Assembly (NCBI GenBank): GCA_003427395.1
Contig: BFEA01000106.1
Location: forward strand, 26,034-69,510
Direction of reading: 5' to 3'
Source: Chara braunii
Taxonomy: Eukaryota > Streptophyta > Charophyceae > Charales > Characeae
DNA: 43,477 nt
A model generated the notes under the pieces. The model did not search any database. It was not told where the DNA came from and saw only the letters and a program-made list of their open reading frames with translations. Below are positions 11,228 to 19,370 of this stretch, piece after piece; the stretch's first letter is position 1, and each line of letters starts with the position of its first letter. A program made the position numbers and the translations under genes.

Positions 11228-13681
11228 CTATTTTCCTAAAAAAGGATGAGTTGCTGCAAATTTTAATTCCATTTTCCCACTCTTGGCAGTTTCTACAGCC
11301 TTCTTAAAGGCTTCAATTTGTCCATCATCATCTTTAAGTTTACCAAGGGCTTTTACCATTTTTGAAATCTGATTAATATCAACTGAGACCTCTTCCTTAA
11401 ATTCTTGTTTATCTTTTCCTTTGATCCTTCTTACCCTCTCAACAGACTCTTCGCTTCTAATTGAGTTGGCTGATATCTTGTGCTTATGATGGTAAGCCGG
11501 GAAGACCACGAAAGTCTGCACTTGTGCAGTTTCCGGGTCTTGCAGACTGATCCAAGAAGACCCTTCATGACTGAAGAACTTGACAACCTCCATCCTGTGT
11601 AAGAACGGTGTGCCCAGAATACAGTCATGATCTAGGTCGGGTATCACGAACCCCAATAACTCGACTGCCATCATCCCGACTTTAATTGGCAGATGGTCAA
11701 TAAATCCTGCCACGTAGAGCTCCCCAGCAATATTGCTTAGCGTCTGCATCGCAGGTCTATCAACACTCAGTCCACATGCTTCCATTGCCTTCTGGGAACT
11801 AAGTATCATTTCTGCCCCAAAATCCACCAAGACTCGGATTTTTACTTGATTAATGTAAATCGTTAAATAGCCACAACCCATAGTTGCGAATCTCATCTTA
11901 CAACTAACTAAGGTCTTGTTAACCTGACTAGGAAAGAATGATCCCAAATAATTAACCTCCATTCTTTTTTTCTCAACTAGCTTCTTCAATTCCTCTCTCA
12001 ACTTTGGCGCTAGCGTCATTGCCTCCTTGAAAGACAATGTCACCTCAGTTTCTTCCAACATCTTTGTAATTACATCAGTAATCATTGTTCCATCTTTTAA
12101 CTCACTCTTGAGTAGATACTTAATCTTTTTCCCTTGTTCACCTTTCTTCGGTGAAGATTCTGGTTCTTGATCATAAAAAATTTCAATCACAGTCTCCTCG
12201 GCTTTTCTTCTTTTCTTTTCCTCTATCATTTGAGGTGTTAAATGTGCATGAACATTCATCACTTCTTTAATCGCTGTATCCGGTTCCATAACAAGTTCTG
12301 GAGGTAAGTCACCTTCAAATGACATCATGTTAGCCGAACAGATAGGCTTGTTAGGAGAAAACTCTACTAACTCTGAGGAAATATGAGGAGTGGAATTCTC
12401 ACCTAACAAAAACTCATCTGGAGTGATCTCATCAGCCACATCCTCTACTAATGAAAGAGACCGTAGGGGCAACTCAATCAAGGCAAATGCATCATGAGGT
12501 TTTTGTACAAGTCCTTTAGGCAATTCACCCATGAAAGTGTGAACATTCACATTAGCCTTTCTTTTCTTTTTTCTCTTCATATTTTCATCATGCTTAATGA
12601 CAAGAAGTCGCATACCTCCAGGATGCTTGGGATCTAACTTGTTCCATGAACTGTCACAGACATGACCCATTGCATCCTTCTTTGCCACCCCACTCTTCAC
12701 ATCCTCTTCCAGTGGCTTACAGTAAGTGGTAGTGTGACCTCCCTCACCACAATAATAGCAAACAAAACTCTTTTTTTGTCGCTCATCGTACTTCCTTCTT
12801 TCTCTGTTCTCTTTTACAACTTTCCCTTCATTCTTTCTGGATCTGGAGGAATCCCCTCTTTTACCATAGTTGTCATCATCATCATCATCATCATCATCAC
12901 TTTCTACCTTTTTCTTCCCTTTCTCATCCACGACATGTTTGACAGGCATATAGCTAGCCATAACCCACTGAATAATATTTTCAACATTTAGATTGTTCCC
13001 TCTGCATATACCATTCTCTGTTTCCCAGTCTTTGGCCAATGTACTGATCTGATCCAGTGACCACTTCTTGTGAGAGACCGTAGGCAAAGTTCTGACGATT
13101 GCAACCATTTCATCCCACCTGAGAGGATAATGTTGAGCCTGATTAAGGACTCCCTGCCTTCCAGTCTCGATGAAATTGGTCAGAAATATATCGCATCTTT
13201 GGGCTTCATCCAAATATGAGATTCTTCTTGCTGTTCTAATGAAAGTCTGAAGGAAAACATTGAACGTGTCATACTTAGCTCGTTTGATATTGAGGAGATC
13301 CTTGGTAGTAGTTGGAACAAAGTCTTTCTCAAATTCTCTTTTCATTGTTTCTTTAACCTCTTCCCATGTAGTGGCCCCTTCCATCAATTCTTGAACAACC
13401 AACCTCGAGTCAGTGTCACAGTAAGATAGAAGGTGCTTAAGTTGTTGCTTGTCTGTCCAGCCATAACTGAGCCCAAATAATTCATACTCATCCAAGAAAT
13501 CATTCAGTTGTGGCCCTATGAAACATGGAATCCTCTCGTCCCGCCTCTTTGCTCTTGCAATATCTGATCCTCCTTTGATTGTGCCGACTCTCTCTACCAG
13601 TTCCCGTATAACACCTACCAGGGCTTCCTCATTAGTCCCTGCAGAAGAACTCGATCTCCCTCGTCCTGCCATCTTGACCAT
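11228..13681 (-). CDS. Gag-protease polyprotein, retroelement 1 (817 aa)
   Basis: This is the longest intact ORF in the window. The N-terminal third (about residues 40-275) is the capsid-like region: it aligns with the gag of retroelement 2 (FLDEYELFGLSYGWTDKQQ...). An Asp run (nine Asp, encoded by a GAT microsatellite at 12871-12900) precedes a CCHC zinc knuckle with C308, C311, H316 and C321. The middle is Lys/Glu-rich. A retropepsin-like domain follows: LVDFGAE with the catalytic Asp at about 620, then the flap region and CILGTPF. The catalytic triplet is Asp-Phe-Gly instead of Asp-Ser/Thr-Gly, which probably disables it. The start may be the second Met (MAGRGRSS) four residues in. A TAG separates it from RT in the same frame. 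Confidence 0.88.
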   Translation of the reverse strand: MVKMAGRGRSSSSAGTNEEALVGVIRELVERVGTIKGGSDIARAKRRDERIPCFIGPQLNDFLDEYELFGLSYGWTDKQQLKHLLSYCDTDSRLVVQELMEGATTWEEVKETMKREFEKDFVPTTTKDLLNIKRAKYDTFNVFLQTFIRTARRISYLDEAQRCDIFLTNFIETGRQGVLNQAQHYPLRWDEMVAIVRTLPTVSHKKWSLDQISTLAKDWETENGICRGNNLNVENIIQWVMASYMPVKHVVDEKGKKKVESDDDDDDDDDNYGKRGDSSRSRKNEGKVVKENRERRKYDERQKKSFVCYYCGEGGHTTTYCKPLEEDVKSGVAKKDAMGHVCDSSWNKLDPKHPGGMRLLVIKHDENMKRKKKRKANVNVHTFMGELPKGLVQKPHDAFALIELPLRSLSLVEDVADEITPDEFLLGENSTPHISSELVEFSPNKPICSANMMSFEGDLPPELVMEPDTAIKEVMNVHAHLTPQMIEEKKRRKAEETVIEIFYDQEPESSPKKGEQGKKIKYLLKSELKDGTMITDVITKMLEETEVTLSFKEAMTLAPKLREELKKLVEKKRMEVNYLGSFFPSQVNKTLVSCKMRFATMGCGYLTIYINQVKIRVLVDFGAEMILSSQKAMEACGLSVDRPAMQTLSNIAGELYVAGFIDHLPIKVGMMAVELLGFVIPDLDHDCILGTPFLHRMEVVKFFSHEGSSWISLQDPETAQVQTFVVFPAYHHKHKISANSIRSEESVERVRRIKGKDKQEFKEEVSVDINQISKMVKALGKLKDDDGQIEAFKKAVETAKSGKMELKFAATHPFLGK

Positions 13682-13741
13682 AGACTATCTGATACTCTCT
13701 TCTCTCTCTCTGTCACTTTTGTCCTCCCTTTCTCTTATTCT

Positions 13742-14008
13742 TCAGTCCCTCACTCTTTTTGCCAGAGATACAGGTCCGTTTCTCTCCTCCCTCGTCTGTT
13801 CTGCCCCTCGAGAATTTTGCACATAAAGGGTATATGCAATAATAGTCTGGGTAGTAATCAATGGTAATGCAATCCTTCTCAACCTTCCAATACAGTCATC
13901 AATCAGTTCTCTTTCAGCATCCCTGCTTAGTCTCCTGTTATATCCTTTTATAGTACTCCGGATCATAAAATATCGTTTTAGGTCTATGATCTCATAATCA
14001 AATTGCAT
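13742..14008 (-). CDS. Accessory ORF, retroelement 1 (C-terminal-type, copy a)
   Basis: 88-residue ORF of unknown function just upstream of gag. It resembles the next ORF (14012-14302): both have a DC[IM]...AL..[VI]T..T.I.Y.L pattern (here DDCIGRLRRIAL then TTQTIIAYTL). Tandem paralogy is therefore visible within the element. There is no recognisable domain, signal peptide or membrane segment. It may be the 3' part of a longer decayed gene. The tail after YVQNSRG is probably out of the original frame. Confidence 0.45.
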   Translation of the reverse strand: MQFDYEIIDLKRYFMIRSTIKGYNRRLSRDAERELIDDCIGRLRRIALPLITTQTIIAYTLYVQNSRGAEQTREERNGPVSLAKRVRD

Positions 14009-14011
14009 TGC

Positions 14012-14302
14012 TTACAAACCGTTGCTGTTTCTTCTGGCAAGAGAGATTCGTTCTCTAATAGAGTGACATGATATTCTCTCAACTGTTCCCACTTTCACTA
14101 CCTTTAATATATAGTTAATCTTAGTCTTATCAGTGACAGCTCTCAGGGCAGAGTCTCTCATACAATCAAGGAAAGGTTGCAAGAACTCAAGCTCATCCGA
14201 AATAGAGAAGTTTCTGTCAGAGATCCGAAAAGTTTCTTTTACCTTGACTACCCTTCCCTCCAGTACAACAACAATCGTTAGCTGTTCAACCAAGCTGGGC
14301 AT
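14012..14302 (-). CDS. Accessory ORF, retroelement 1 (C-terminal-type, copy b)
   Basis: 96-residue ORF lying between its paralogue (13742-14008) and another ORF ending at 14305, with only a few bases between them. The segment LDCMRDSALRAVTDKTKINYIL parallels the copy-a segment. Function unknown. The close packing and same strand suggest descent from a transcribed array of repeated genes. It could be a fragment of one gene together with 14305-14544. Confidence 0.45.
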   Translation of the reverse strand: MPSLVEQLTIVVVLEGRVVKVKETFRISDRNFSISDELEFLQPFLDCMRDSALRAVTDKTKINYILKVVKVGTVERISCHSIRERISLARRNSNGL

Positions 14303-14304
14303 TA

Positions 14305-14544
14305 TTAACCATCATAGGCAACATCTAAAAGATAAATCTCAGGTTGGACATAATCAGGGATTTCGAACCTGTGCTCAAAGGTACTCACAAGCAAAGATTT
14401 TATCATCAAAGTAGAGTCTTTCTCCCTTGCTCTACCAATCTCAGCAATAGCCTCCAGTAGAGGCATCCAATCTCTCCTGTCTTCGAATCCCTCAGCAATT
14501 GAGAACTCAGGAAGCCTCTCAAATTCTCTCAGGAAGCCTCTCAA
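14305..14544 (-). CDS. Accessory ORF fragment, retroelement 1
   Basis: 79-residue ORF with a hydrophobic strand-rich centre (STLMIKSLLVSTFEH, then EIYLLDVAYDG). It may be an equivalent of the strand found before the Y-D-x-R-x-Y motif of the other copies. Its DNA starts inside a short direct duplication at 14509-14551 (the CTCAGGAAGCCTCTCAAATTC motif is repeated), which may have created the apparent start. No known family. Confidence 0.35.
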   Translation of the reverse strand: MRGFLREFERLPEFSIAEGFEDRRDWMPLLEAIAEIGRAREKDSTLMIKSLLVSTFEHRFEIPDYVQPEIYLLDVAYDG

Positions 14545-14579
14545 ATTCTCTTACTCCCACTCCCTATGTTACTTTGCTT

Positions 14580-14845
14580 CTTAGCTTCTCTAGCCACTCT
14601 TTTGTCCGCTCAAGACTGACATAAGCCCCTTTTAAATACTCCAAGTAGTCAACTTCCTCCTCTATACGGGGCAGAGGAGTAAACCCTCACATCCAGACTG
14701 TCAGAGTTCAGGAATTTAACTACGGGAATATGAAATATTATATGTCATTCCCCAGAAGTTTCATGCCTCATGATTACAAAAGGGTTATCGTACCCTGTCA
14801 CCTCATAAAGTTTACCCCTCAAAGTAGTTATTCTTGCTACTAAGA
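14580..14845 (-). pseudogene. Accessory gene remnant with LDVRVY motif, retroelement 1
   Basis: Too interrupted to be an open frame. Reading the minus strand from about 14845 gives LLVARITTLRGKLYEVTGYDN, a TGA, then FHIPVVKFLNSDSLDVRVY (motif at 14679-14696) and another stop. The strand-plus-motif arrangement matches the YDMRIY, YDIRPY and KDLRPY segments of the neighbouring copies. I therefore take it as a decayed member of the same tandem family. Confidence 0.4.
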
Positions 14846-15334
14846 GTATTCTTCTTGGGCTCTCTTCACTTTCCATACAAAATTTATCATAGCAGACCAA
14901 TTGTGTCTTAACAGGTTGATATCAAGTAAGGGAGGAGCTGGAAATCCCTCAAAGACAGTAAATCGGGTAGATCCAGTGAAGCATTTATTTTCCCTCTCAA
15001 GTCTCTCTTTCTCTTTCAGTATCTCTTCAGCAAATCCCCAGCATCTCCCATAAACTGCATCAGTGCTTCTCTCTTTTGGGACATAAATTCTCATATCATA
15101 CGTGTCCAAATCCGTGAAATAAAATGTCAGTACATAGAATCGTTCCTGCTCTCATCCACTCTCGACCATCTCAAATCTGACAGCCTCATACGGAAACACC
15201 TCTCTTTTGCTTAGCGTATTCAGTGATCTCAGGAGACACTCAACCTTCTCTTGGCTTGGGCCTGAACCTCTGCCAAATTTTGATCTTCTCTGTCTGATTT
15301 CCTCTGCTGAAGTCTCTTTGGTCCTCATGACCAA
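14840..15334 (-). pseudogene. Accessory gene copy with YDMRIY motif, retroelement 1 (frameshifted)
   Basis: Two frames joined across one frameshift near 15150. 15334-15152 carries KVECLLRSLNTLSKREVFPYEAV. The second frame carries RFYVLTFYFTDLDTYDMRIYV (motif at 15083-15100), an aromatic/Glu-rich helix (WGFAEEILKEKERLERE), and a GFPAPPLLD plus NWSAMINFV ending. The same order (FPY, hydrophobic strand, Y-D-x-R-x-Y, W-containing helix, PxPP, W) appears in the ORF at 15339-15731. This supports tandem duplication. Function unknown. Confidence 0.5.
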
Positions 15335-15338
15335 CAGT

Positions 15339-15731
15339 TCATTTCTCCCACTTCAGTACCATGCTGATAATTGACAACCAGTTAATCCCATCACAGTTGC
15401 TGTCAGGTATAGGAGGGATCGGAACAATCTCATACGTCACTGGCATTACACCCCATTCCACTTTCTTTTTCTGCTTGATTAGGTCTGCCCTCTCATCATA
15501 AAGAGATTGGATCACAATTCCCCATAACCAGTTAAAGGCCTCACCATCGTCACAGTCTCCCTTCTTGACATAAGGACGGATATCATAGATATCTCCGTCC
15601 AAGAAGCGAGCCAGTACTACGCTGATGACCGTATTGTCAGAGCGATAAACCCAGCAATGCTCATACTGATAGGGGAATATTCTTTTGGTAGTCACTTTTG
15701 AGAGTTCTTTCAATGCATCAGTAGTCAGCAT
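15339..15731 (-). CDS. Accessory ORF with YDIRPY motif, retroelement 1 (130 aa)
   Basis: Most upstream accessory ORF inside the element, about 320 bases downstream of the primer-binding site. Motifs in order: RIFPYQYEHCWVYR, the strand VISVVLARFLDGD, YDIRPYVKKG (15570-15587), a Trp-containing helix (FNWLWGIVIQSLYDER), and VPIPPIPD followed by GINWLSIISMVL. It is paralogous to 14840-15334 and to the partial copy at 16542-17059. No zinc-binding, nuclease or membrane signature is visible. It ends within a few bases of the next copy, so the array was probably transcribed as one unit. Confidence 0.5.
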   Translation of the reverse strand: MLTTDALKELSKVTTKRIFPYQYEHCWVYRSDNTVISVVLARFLDGDIYDIRPYVKKGDCDDGEAFNWLWGIVIQSLYDERADLIKQKKKVEWGVMPVTYEIVPIPPIPDSNCDGINWLSIISMVLKWEK

Positions 15732-16050
15732 TCTTGATGAAGTCTTTGAGCTCCGGGCTGTTTCTCTCCCTTCTTAGTGTTCCAAGGACATCATAGGTTA
15801 ATGAGGCATACCTGAGATCAAGCCTAATTCTCTTCAACATTAACATCCGTCTCCTTCTCCAGTCCAGTGTGGTATCTCACACAAAGGGAGATGAGACTAA
15901 GTTAATAACTCAGCTCTCCAAGAGAATAATGACTCAAGGAACATTGCATAGTCAGTTTGAAAATTCATAAATAGTCAACAATTCTCAAGGCCTAATCAAA
16001 ACTCAAAGTTGTTTGCTGACCCAGGCTCGGTCCAGACACGAAAATTTTTC
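15732..16050 (-). other. Untranslated leader of retroelement 1
   Basis: This lies between the primer-binding site and the first accessory ORF. I see no ORF or strong structure in it. It fits the 5' untranslated leader of the element. Confidence 0.4.
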
Positions 16051-16065
16051 ATATCCCCGGTGCCA
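16051..16065 (-). promoter_or_regulatory. Candidate primer-binding site of retroelement 1
   Basis: On the minus strand the sequence TGGCACCGGGGATAT begins four bases (AAAA) after the LTR end. A TGG start complements the CCA end of a tRNA primer, and the next eight bases would pair with an acceptor stem. I cannot name the tRNA. The position, directly after an LTR with matching inverted ends, is the main support. Confidence 0.55.
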
Positions 16066-16069
16066 TTTT

Positions 16070-16351
16070 TGTCACACTTTTCTAGCCGGGACACTTCGGG
16101 CGACCAGAAAGCCAACAGGCTATCACGGAGGATTTTGTTGTTGATTGCAATAAATAAAATAATGCAAATCCTGTTGTGTGCGTCCGGCTTCGAGCGAGAC
16201 CCTTCAATTACGGTCTTTGCCTGCCCCCGGTCTTAGGAATCTTTTTATTTTAATTCGGAACAACAAAAATTCATGCAAATAATGGGCATAAAATTATGGT
16301 GTGTTATGCATGCGTCAATTTGCCAGTTTACTAATTTTGAGAATTGTGACA
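16070..16351 (-). repeat. LTR of retroelement 1 (282 bp, candidate 5' LTR)
   Basis: Minus-strand ends are TGTCACA (at 16351) and TGTGACA (at 16070). These are perfect 7-base inverted termini with the universal TG...CA. It is followed by a spacer of four A and a TGG-starting primer-binding site, and the coding region continues in the same direction. An AT-rich AATTAAAATAAAAAG stretch inside could serve polyadenylation. No second copy was found in the window, so it is a 5' LTR by position. The boundaries are inferred from termini alone. Confidence 0.6.
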
Positions 16352-16541
16352 GAATCATCAGGGAATACAATCATCAAGCATGGCAATGCAAAGAAGCAAG
16401 ATTGACTAACTCGAGCAATGACAAAGTCAGATGAGGGAAGAATGAGAACTCATAATAGTCTCAGAAAGTACACATGTAGGGAACAAGGCCAGCACCAGTC
16501 AAGAGTCCTCACTCATCCCTCCGAATCTCACACTCACTTTC
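16352..16541. other. Short spacer between LTR and upstream accessory ORF
   Basis: No feature recognised. It separates the outer edge of the LTR from an accessory-type ORF that must belong to a different insertion or to an older array. Confidence 0.3.
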
Positions 16542-17059
16542 TCACTTTGCTGTGCGTTTCTCGTGCCCCGTGCCATGTCCCCGTACTTTCCGAGTTTGTG
16601 GCTTCTGAATGTAGAATAACCTGAAACCTGCCAGTTCCGAGCACTTCCAGCCAAGTCCCATAATACGGAAGTCAACCATAGCACAGAACTCCTCCCATAG
16701 AGTAGGGAGATATGGCTGAGAGAAGATCCCCCGTCTAAGATGCGGAAACTCGGAAGGCTCGGTCACCGCCTCATAATCGATCACTGCAGGAGTAATATAC
16801 CTCTTTGCCAGATCTACCAGGTCGCCCCAACATGAGTCGTCTGTCAGAGTGAAAGGTATTGGGGGCCTGGGGTAGTCAACATAGAGCTTCGGTCCGAAGC
16901 TGCGGATCAGTTTTATCCCACTCTCATCAAGTTCTCTTTCCTTCTCCTCAAGATACCTGACTGCTGCGATCCAGACTGAGTCAAAGTGCTCATGAGTCTC
17001 CTTACCTTTCTTTAGGTAGGGCCTCAGGTCCTTAATGGCACCTCCAACAAACTTGGTAA
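16542..17059 (-). CDS. Partial accessory ORF with KDLRPY motif (5' end in gap)
   Basis: Open frame that runs from the assembly gap to a stop at 16542, about 172 visible residues. KDLRPYLKKG (17016-17033), a helix with W and Glu/Lys (VWIAAVRYLEEKERELDE), YPRPPIPFTLTDD and SCWGDLVDLAKRYI follow the same order as the 15339-15731 ORF. It is a paralogue located outside the putative LTR. It extends further C-terminally (HLRRGIFSQPYLPTLWEEFCAMVDF). This suggests that full-length accessory proteins are longer than the small ORFs inside the element. The true start is hidden in the gap. Confidence 0.5.
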
Positions 17060-17884
17060 NNNNNNNNNNNNNNNNNNNNNNNNNNNNNNNNNNNNNNNNN
17101 NNNNNNNNNNNNNNNNNNNNNNNNNNNNNNNNNNNNNNNNNNNNNNNNNNNNNNNNNNNNNNNNNNNNNNNNNNNNNNNNNNNNNNNNNNNNNNNNNNNN
17201 NNNNNNNNNNNNNNNNNNNNNNNNNNNNNNNNNNNNNNNNNNNNNNNNNNNNNNNNNNNNNNNNNNNNNNNNNNNNNNNNNNNNNNNNNNNNNNNNNNNN
17301 NNNNNNNNNNNNNNNNNNNNNNNNNNNNNNNNNNNNNNNNNNNNNNNNNNNNNNNNNNNNNNNNNNNNNNNNNNNNNNNNNNNNNNNNNNNNNNNNNNNN
17401 NNNNNNNNNNNNNNNNNNNNNNNNNNNNNNNNNNNNNNNNNNNNNNNNNNNNNNNNNNNNNNNNNNNNNNNNNNNNNNNNNNNNNNNNNNNNNNNNNNNN
17501 NNNNNNNNNNNNNNNNNNNNNNNNNNNNNNNNNNNNNNNNNNNNNNNNNNNNNNNNNNNNNNNNNNNNNNNNNNNNNNNNNNNNNNNNNNNNNNNNNNNN
17601 NNNNNNNNNNNNNNNNNNNNNNNNNNNNNNNNNNNNNNNNNNNNNNNNNNNNNNNNNNNNNNNNNNNNNNNNNNNNNNNNNNNNNNNNNNNNNNNNNNNN
17701 NNNNNNNNNNNNNNNNNNNNNNNNNNNNNNNNNNNNNNNNNNNNNNNNNNNNNNNNNNNNNNNNNNNNNNNNNNNNNNNNNNNNNNNNNNNNNNNNNNNN
17801 NNNNNNNNNNNNNNNNNNNNNNNNNNNNNNNNNNNNNNNNNNNNNNNNNNNNNNNNNNNNNNNNNNNNNNNNNNNNNNNNNNNN
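17060..17884. other. Assembly gap (825 N)
   Basis: A run of N. Any ORF drawn through it is an artefact. The sequence after the gap begins with exactly the same bases as the start of the window. Confidence 0.99.
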
Positions 17885-19024
17885 GGTGCAATTTCATATC
17901 CAGGTACGCTTCCTCCTCCCATCCTTCTCTCTTATCCCTACTAAGATTGACCTTCAGCACGAAGATCTCGTCTTCCCTCCTGATTCCTTCAGATCCCTAA
18001 AGGGTACAGACAACAAACAGAACAAACTGCAGATGAATATAGCGAGCCTCACGCCTAGTGCTTACAACTGCTTTCAAACCCCCCTGGTTCACTGACGCTA
18101 GTTTGGGCGTCTAGCGATTATGGAGCGTTCCCATCACCAGTTGTATATTGTCGTTACTCAGACAAATTTAAACTCTTGCCCACCGATTAGCGATAGACTA
18201 GGAGTGACGGGGGTGTTGAGTTCTCGTGCGAGCTTCGCCGCTGTGTCACTCGGTGGGGCACTAAGTACAGAGGTTTTTTTAAGCAGAGATGTGTGCTTAA
18301 CCACTTTCGTTCAGTCAAAAGACTCAGTCCTTGTGACCCCCTTTTACAGTCCATGCGACACTTCATAGACCACCAACACCTGTCAGGGTTGTTTTTCGAA
18401 ACTTTGCCCTGGTGGAGTTTGCAAAACTCTCATGCACCACAGTTTTTGTCAGCAAGTTGGACAGCCTCGCTCAATCCATCCTGGGCACAAAGACCTCGAG
18501 AGTAAGTACTCAGATTATAGACCTTTTGTTTGGGCGCACGGGGCAGCACCGGAGGCGAACTCTCACCTGCATACCATTGTAGCACCCCTCGCTGAATTAA
18601 TTAGGACTAAAACAAAGCCCCCTCAGTGTGCTCTGGAAGGAGAGGAGCGTTTTCTTATTATCTGAGACTTTGTTAACCCTCAAACACAGCTTTGAGCAGC
18701 TTTTCACCAAATTATGACTTTGAGTGTTAATCACAACAATCTCGGCCCGAGCATAGTGCAAAGACAAATGCTTTAGACGAGTCCCTTCTAGGTACAATAT
18801 TAAAGCACAAACAATTTTGTCACTCCGCAACGTGACACGGGTCATATCACGAGGCCCATCTGCAATAACAGGACGTGGTGCAGAGGGTAACGTCTAATCT
18901 CCATCCATCAGGAACTTGGCCAACAGATAAACGACTTCTCTCTGAATGCGCTGCTTCTTGCCCATCAGGTAGCACATCAGAGTTGCAAATTCTAGCTAAA
19001 CTTTTCTCGAGTGTAGTTAGCTCT
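17885..19024 (+). repeat. Dispersed repeat, copy B
   Basis: Second copy of the 1-995 repeat, same orientation. It is longer because of a segment of about 120 bases (about 17980-18110) and a short segment near 18507 absent from copy A. Differences from copy A are mostly transitions. Similarity ends at TAGTTAGCTCTA (about 19024). Confidence 0.85.
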
Positions 19025-19084
19025 AGTGGAGAAACAAGTAGGAAATGAAGATTACATGTGAAAATGACAAGACTTGAGCTTAAC

Positions 19085-19252
19085 AGCACAAGGAGAAGTG
19101 TGAGGAGGGAGGTGGAGAAGGGAAAGAGAGGAGGAGAGAGGGAGGGGAAGAGGAAGAAGGAGAAGAAGAGGGAGGAGAAGAGGAAGCAGAAGAGGGGGAA
19201 GAAGAAGAAGAAGAGGAAGAGAAAGGGAGAAAGAAGAAGACGAAGAAGAAGN

Positions 19253-19303
<51 letters not shown>

Positions 19304-19370
19304 AGGAAAAAAAGAAGAAGAAGAAGACGAAGAAGCAGAAGTAGAGGGGAAGGAGAAGGGGAGGAGGGGT
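19085..19370. repeat. Purine-rich tract with poly(A) and one N
   Basis: Almost entirely A and G (GAAGAAGAGG-type repeats), with a poly(A) run from 19253 to about 19301 and a single N at 19252. It opens long low-complexity frames on both strands that are not genes. The N marks an uncertain assembly join. Confidence 0.9.

Larger units (their letters stand above)
7970..16351 (-). mobile_element. Retroelement 1: decayed Ty3/gypsy-type LTR element
   Basis: Read on the minus strand the order is LTR (16351-16070), primer-binding site, accessory ORF array (15731-13742), gag-protease (13681-11228), reverse transcriptase, RNase H, linker, and integrase with a GPY/F-like tail ending at 7970. This is the RT-RNaseH-integrase order of Metaviridae (Ty3/gypsy). 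The element is inactive: it has a stop between gag-pro and pol, several frameshifts, and an integrase that has lost catalytic residues. The 3' LTR was not found. The element is homologous along its length to retroelement 2 but strongly diverged. Confidence 0.85.

Noticed and set aside
12662-12991. Plus-strand ORF antisense to gag
   Set aside because: Shadow of the intact gag-protease gene and its GAT repeat.
16542-17960. A 472-residue minus-strand ORF, and companion frames on both strands, spanning the gap
   Set aside because: Most of it is N. Only the part up to 17059 is real sequence; the rest is an artefact of translating unknown bases.
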